Below, one piece after another: positions 4,996 through 6,982 of a DNA stretch of 6,982 nt (position 1 is its first letter; every line of letters starts with the position of its first letter). Source of the stretch: Eubacteriales Family XIII. Incertae Sedis bacterium (GTDB lineage Bacteria > Bacillota > Clostridia > Peptostreptococcales > Anaerovoracaceae); assembly GCA_031257215.1 (NCBI GenBank), contig JAIRPC010000101.1:1-6982 (forward strand). The letters run 5' to 3'. A model generated the notes under the pieces. The model did no database searches and was not told where the DNA came from. It was given only the letters and a program-made list of their open reading frames with translations. The position numbers were made by a program, and so were the translations under genes.

Positions 4996-6299
4996 CAGAG
5001 GAACCCCTTGTAATTGCGCATAACCATCTGGTTTTCCAGCTGCTTCATGGTGTCCAGCCCAACGCCTACCACAATGAGCAGGGCGGTGCCGCCGAATTTC
5101 ATGTTCAGGTTCGTCCACTGCTGGATGAGGAACGGCAACGCCGCGATCGCCGCGAGGAACACCGCGCCCACGAAGGTGACGCGAGTCATTACGCGGTTCA
5201 GGTATTCAACCGTGGTGCGCCCTGGCCTGATGCCGGGTATGAACCCGCCGTTCGACCTCATGTTGTCGGACACGTCAACTACGTTGAATGTGACCGCCGT
5301 GTAGAAATACGTGAAGAATATCGTCAGCACCACATAGATGACGACGTACACCCAGACACCTGGCGGATTCTCCATTGATAGCCATTTGTTTACAAACTTA
5401 GTGAAGTCGCTCTGGCCCCCCATGAAGTATGTGATGGTCATCGGGAACTGCAACAGCGACATCGCGAAGATGACGGGTATGACGCCCGCCTGGTTGACCT
5501 TGATGGGGATATGCGTGTTCTGACCGCCGTACATCTTGCGCCCCACTACGCGCTTGGCGTACTGCACGGGTATGCGCCTCTGGCCCTGTTGCACCATAAT
5601 GGTGCCCATGACCACGAACAGCGCGAACAGCGCGAACAGCACCAGCGAAATGAAGCTGACATCGTTCGGCCCGCCCGAGCCCATATTCCTGAACGTATTG
5701 CCGATAACGGCAGGCGCGCGGCAGATGATGCCCGCGAAGATGATGAGCGAGATGCCGTTGCCCACGCCGTACTCGTTGATTTGCTCACCGAGCCACATGA
5801 GGAACGCTGTGCCGCCCGTCAGCGACATGATGATGACCACTACCGTGAAATAGTTCATGGAGCCGTCGGCATTCTTGGTGATATATTCCCGGACGAGCCC
5901 CAGCGCCAGCCCTATCGCCTGCAAGAACGCCAGCGCCACAGTAAGGTATCTCGTGTACTGCGCTATCTTCTTCCTGCCCTCCATGCCCTCCTTGGAGAGC
6001 GCTTCGAGCGCGGGGATCGCTATGGTCAGCAGATTCAATATAATAGACGCCGTTATATACGGCGTGATACTGAGCGCGAATATTGTGAAGTTCGAGAAAT
6101 TGCCGCCTGAGAATAGGTCGAATATCTCAAACAGCCCCTGCCCGCTTGAAAACATATCCTGTAATGCCACCCTGTCGATGCCTGGCACCGGCACGTTCGC
6201 ACCCAAGCGGAATACCACTATCATAAGGAGAGTGAATATGATCTTCTTCCTTATGTCAGGTACTTTTACCGCTTTTATGATGGTATCGAGAGCACCCAT
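4995..6299 (-). CDS. secY: Preprotein translocase subunit SecY
   Basis: SecY is the channel-forming subunit of the SecYEG translocon in the cytoplasmic membrane. The 434-residue product shows ten hydrophobic segments, at roughly 19-37, 70-92, 115-136, 150-170, 181-200, 215-236, 270-290, 316-338, 371-391 and 402-418. FRLGANVPVPGID (30-42) leads into the plug region (about 57-68). The cytosolic loop RRIPVQYAKRVVGR (241-254) is a SecA and ribosome contact. The loop GFIPGIRPGRTTVEYL (352-367) and the C-terminus MVMRNYKGFL are also canonical. It begins 5 nt after rplO, with a weak purine-rich site (GAAGGGA) embedded in the rplO end, and overlaps adk by one base. It appears complete and ordinary. 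Confidence 0.98.
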   Translation of the reverse strand: MGALDTIIKAVKVPDIRKKIIFTLLMIVVFRLGANVPVPGIDRVALQDMFSSGQGLFEIFDLFSGGNFSNFTIFALSITPYITASIILNLLTIAIPALEALSKEGMEGRKKIAQYTRYLTVALAFLQAIGLALGLVREYITKNADGSMNYFTVVVIIMSLTGGTAFLMWLGEQINEYGVGNGISLIIFAGIICRAPAVIGNTFRNMGSGGPNDVSFISLVLFALFALFVVMGTIMVQQGQRRIPVQYAKRVVGRKMYGGQNTHIPIKVNQAGVIPVIFAMSLLQFPMTITYFMGGQSDFTKFVNKWLSMENPPGVWVYVVIYVVLTIFFTYFYTAVTFNVVDVSDNMRSNGGFIPGIRPGRTTVEYLNRVMTRVTFVGAVFLAAIAALPFLIQQWTNLNMKFGGTALLIVVGVGLDTMKQLENQMVMRNYKGFL

Positions 6300-6304
6300 T
6301 TAAT

Positions 6305-6763
6305 TTATTTCCCTTCTTTTTGGTTGACTAGTTCGGCTTTTCCGCCCGCGGCTTCGATCTTCTCGGCGGCCGACTTCGTGAATTTGTCGGCCTTTACGGT
6401 GAGATTCTTCGTGAGATCCCCGTCCCCGAGGATTTTCAGCGGAAGCCTCGGCTTCCTCACCAGCCTTTTTTCCGCAAGCAGTTCCTTTGTTACCTCTGTG
6501 CCGTTGTCGAACACATCCAACGCTGACACGTTGACCGTTTCGTACTCCGTGCGCCAGATATTCGTGAAGCCGCGCTTCGGGATACGCCTGTACAGCGGCA
6601 TCTGACCGCCTTCGAAGCCAATGCGCACGCCGCCGCCGCTGCGCGAGTTCTGCCCGTTCATGCCGCGGCCGGCAGTCTTGCCCTGCCCAGTCGCGGTGCC
6701 CCTGCCCTTGCGCTTGGGGGCTTTCTTGCAGCCCGGAGGGGCTTTTAGTTCGTGTAGTCTCAT
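6305..6763 (-). CDS. rplO: 50S ribosomal protein L15
   Basis: L15 is a late-assembly 50S protein whose extended N-terminus threads into 23S rRNA. The 152-residue product has the glycine- and arginine-rich N-terminal arm RKGRGTATGQGKTAGRG (18-34), then GQNSRSGGGVRIGFEGGQ (37-54) and MPLYRRIPKRGF (55-66). A globular C-terminal domain ends in EAAGGKAELVNQKEGK. The ATG at 6763-6761 is preceded by AAAGGAG (6780-6774) at 10-nt spacing. rpmD (L30) usually lies directly upstream of rplO. Here the 219 nt upstream are non-coding and contain part of a repeat element and a candidate promoter. Confidence 0.98.
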   Translation of the reverse strand: MRLHELKAPPGCKKAPKRKGRGTATGQGKTAGRGMNGQNSRSGGGVRIGFEGGQMPLYRRIPKRGFTNIWRTEYETVNVSALDVFDNGTEVTKELLAEKRLVRKPRLPLKILGDGDLTKNLTVKADKFTKSAAEKIEAAGGKAELVNQKEGK

Positions 6764-6823
6764 ATTAACTCAACTCCTTTGCTATACGCCGATGTGCTTG
6801 TCACCGACTCGCTTTTCCTTTAT

Positions 6824-6853
6824 AGTATACCCAAATTTGTTATACCGTGTTAT
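6824..6853 (-). promoter_or_regulatory. Candidate promoter upstream of rplO
   Basis: On the minus strand ATAACA (6853-6848, four of six matches to TTGACA) is followed after 18 nt by TATACT (6829-6824, five of six matches to TATAAT). The region between the repeat element and rplO is strikingly AT-rich and holds several TATA-like words, so the exact register is uncertain. A start site near 6817 would give a leader of about 50 nt before rplO. Confidence 0.35.
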
Positions 6854-6861
6854 AGAGCGCA

Positions 6862-6982
6862 GAATTTTTTTCGTCTGGCTAGGCGCGAACGGCAATGGCG
6901 GTAAAGTGCCACGCGGCAAAGCCGCTGCACTTCTCGCCTGGGACGTACCAGCGACAGCAAGCTGTCGGGTTACGTCCGCAAC
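6862..6982. repeat. Repeat element, copy 2, cut by the window edge
   Basis: The left end (6862-6887) matches copy 1 at 22 of 26 bases and includes the identical GCTAGGCGCG. The interior is different in sequence but strongly folded. GGCG/CGCC (6897-6938) encloses AAGTGC/GCACTT (6904-6932), which encloses GCGGC-AAA-GCCGC (6913-6925). A second hairpin pairs GGACGTA with TACGTCC (6941-6977) around CGACAGC/GCTGTCG. The window ends in CCGCAAC, resembling the GGCAAC that precedes the right terminus of copy 1, so roughly 18 bases are probably missing. There is no coding signal on either strand. Confidence 0.7.

Noticed and set aside
4996..5118. Upstream ATG that would lengthen adenylate kinase by 41 residues
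   Set aside because: The extension reads through the end of secY in another frame and has no similarity to adenylate kinases. MKKKFILLGAPGSGKGT at 4995 is the expected N-terminus.
5511..6110. Long open frame (199 codons) on the plus strand opposite secY
   Set aside because: It lies wholly within secY. Its product is rich in Arg, His and Glu with no recognisable domain, and it mirrors the codon bias of the real gene.

Overview
The window is a conserved housekeeping block read entirely from the minus strand. It is the distal part of the spc ribosomal-protein operon followed by the alpha operon. In transcription order (high to low coordinates) it carries rplO, secY, adk, map, infA, rpmJ, rpsM, rpsK, rpsD, rpoA and rplQ. 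All eleven genes look complete, with family-typical lengths, and most have clear Shine-Dalgarno sites. The order with adk and map after secY, and with rpsD between rpsK and rpoA, is typical of Clostridia-like Bacillota. The 314-residue RpoA and the zinc-site adenylate kinase also fit. The base composition is moderately GC-rich. I infer a gut-type or otherwise uncultured Clostridia lineage and cannot name the genus.

Layout: 6764-6982 is non-coding and holds one end of a repeat element plus a candidate promoter. From 6763 down to 3310, rplO-secY-adk-map-infA are packed with gaps of 5, -1, 27 and 21 nt. The 101-nt infA-rpmJ gap holds a sigma-A-like promoter just upstream of rpmJ. A 299-nt spacer separates rpmJ from rpsM; it contains a full copy of the repeat element and a structured rpsM leader. 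From 2795 to 6, rpsM-rpsK-rpsD-rpoA-rplQ are tightly spaced, except for 58 nt before rpoA.

Together the genes supply 30S proteins (S13, S11, S4), 50S proteins (L15, L36, L17), initiation factor IF-1, the RNA polymerase alpha subunit, the SecY translocon, methionine aminopeptidase and adenylate kinase. This is the usual coupling of ribosome assembly, transcription, secretion and nascent-protein processing.

The genes themselves are ordinary. The unusual part is the intergenic DNA. Two related repeats (about 2941-3098, and 6862 to the window edge) share their left terminus and the CTAGGCGCG motif but have different, highly self-complementary interiors. The complete copy has imperfect terminal inverted repeats, extended by a perfect 9-bp inverted repeat whose right arm contains the rpmJ stop codon. 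Both copies sit upstream (in operon direction) of a gene with a candidate promoter. This suggests a dispersed MITE-like or structured-RNA element placed inside a core ribosomal operon.
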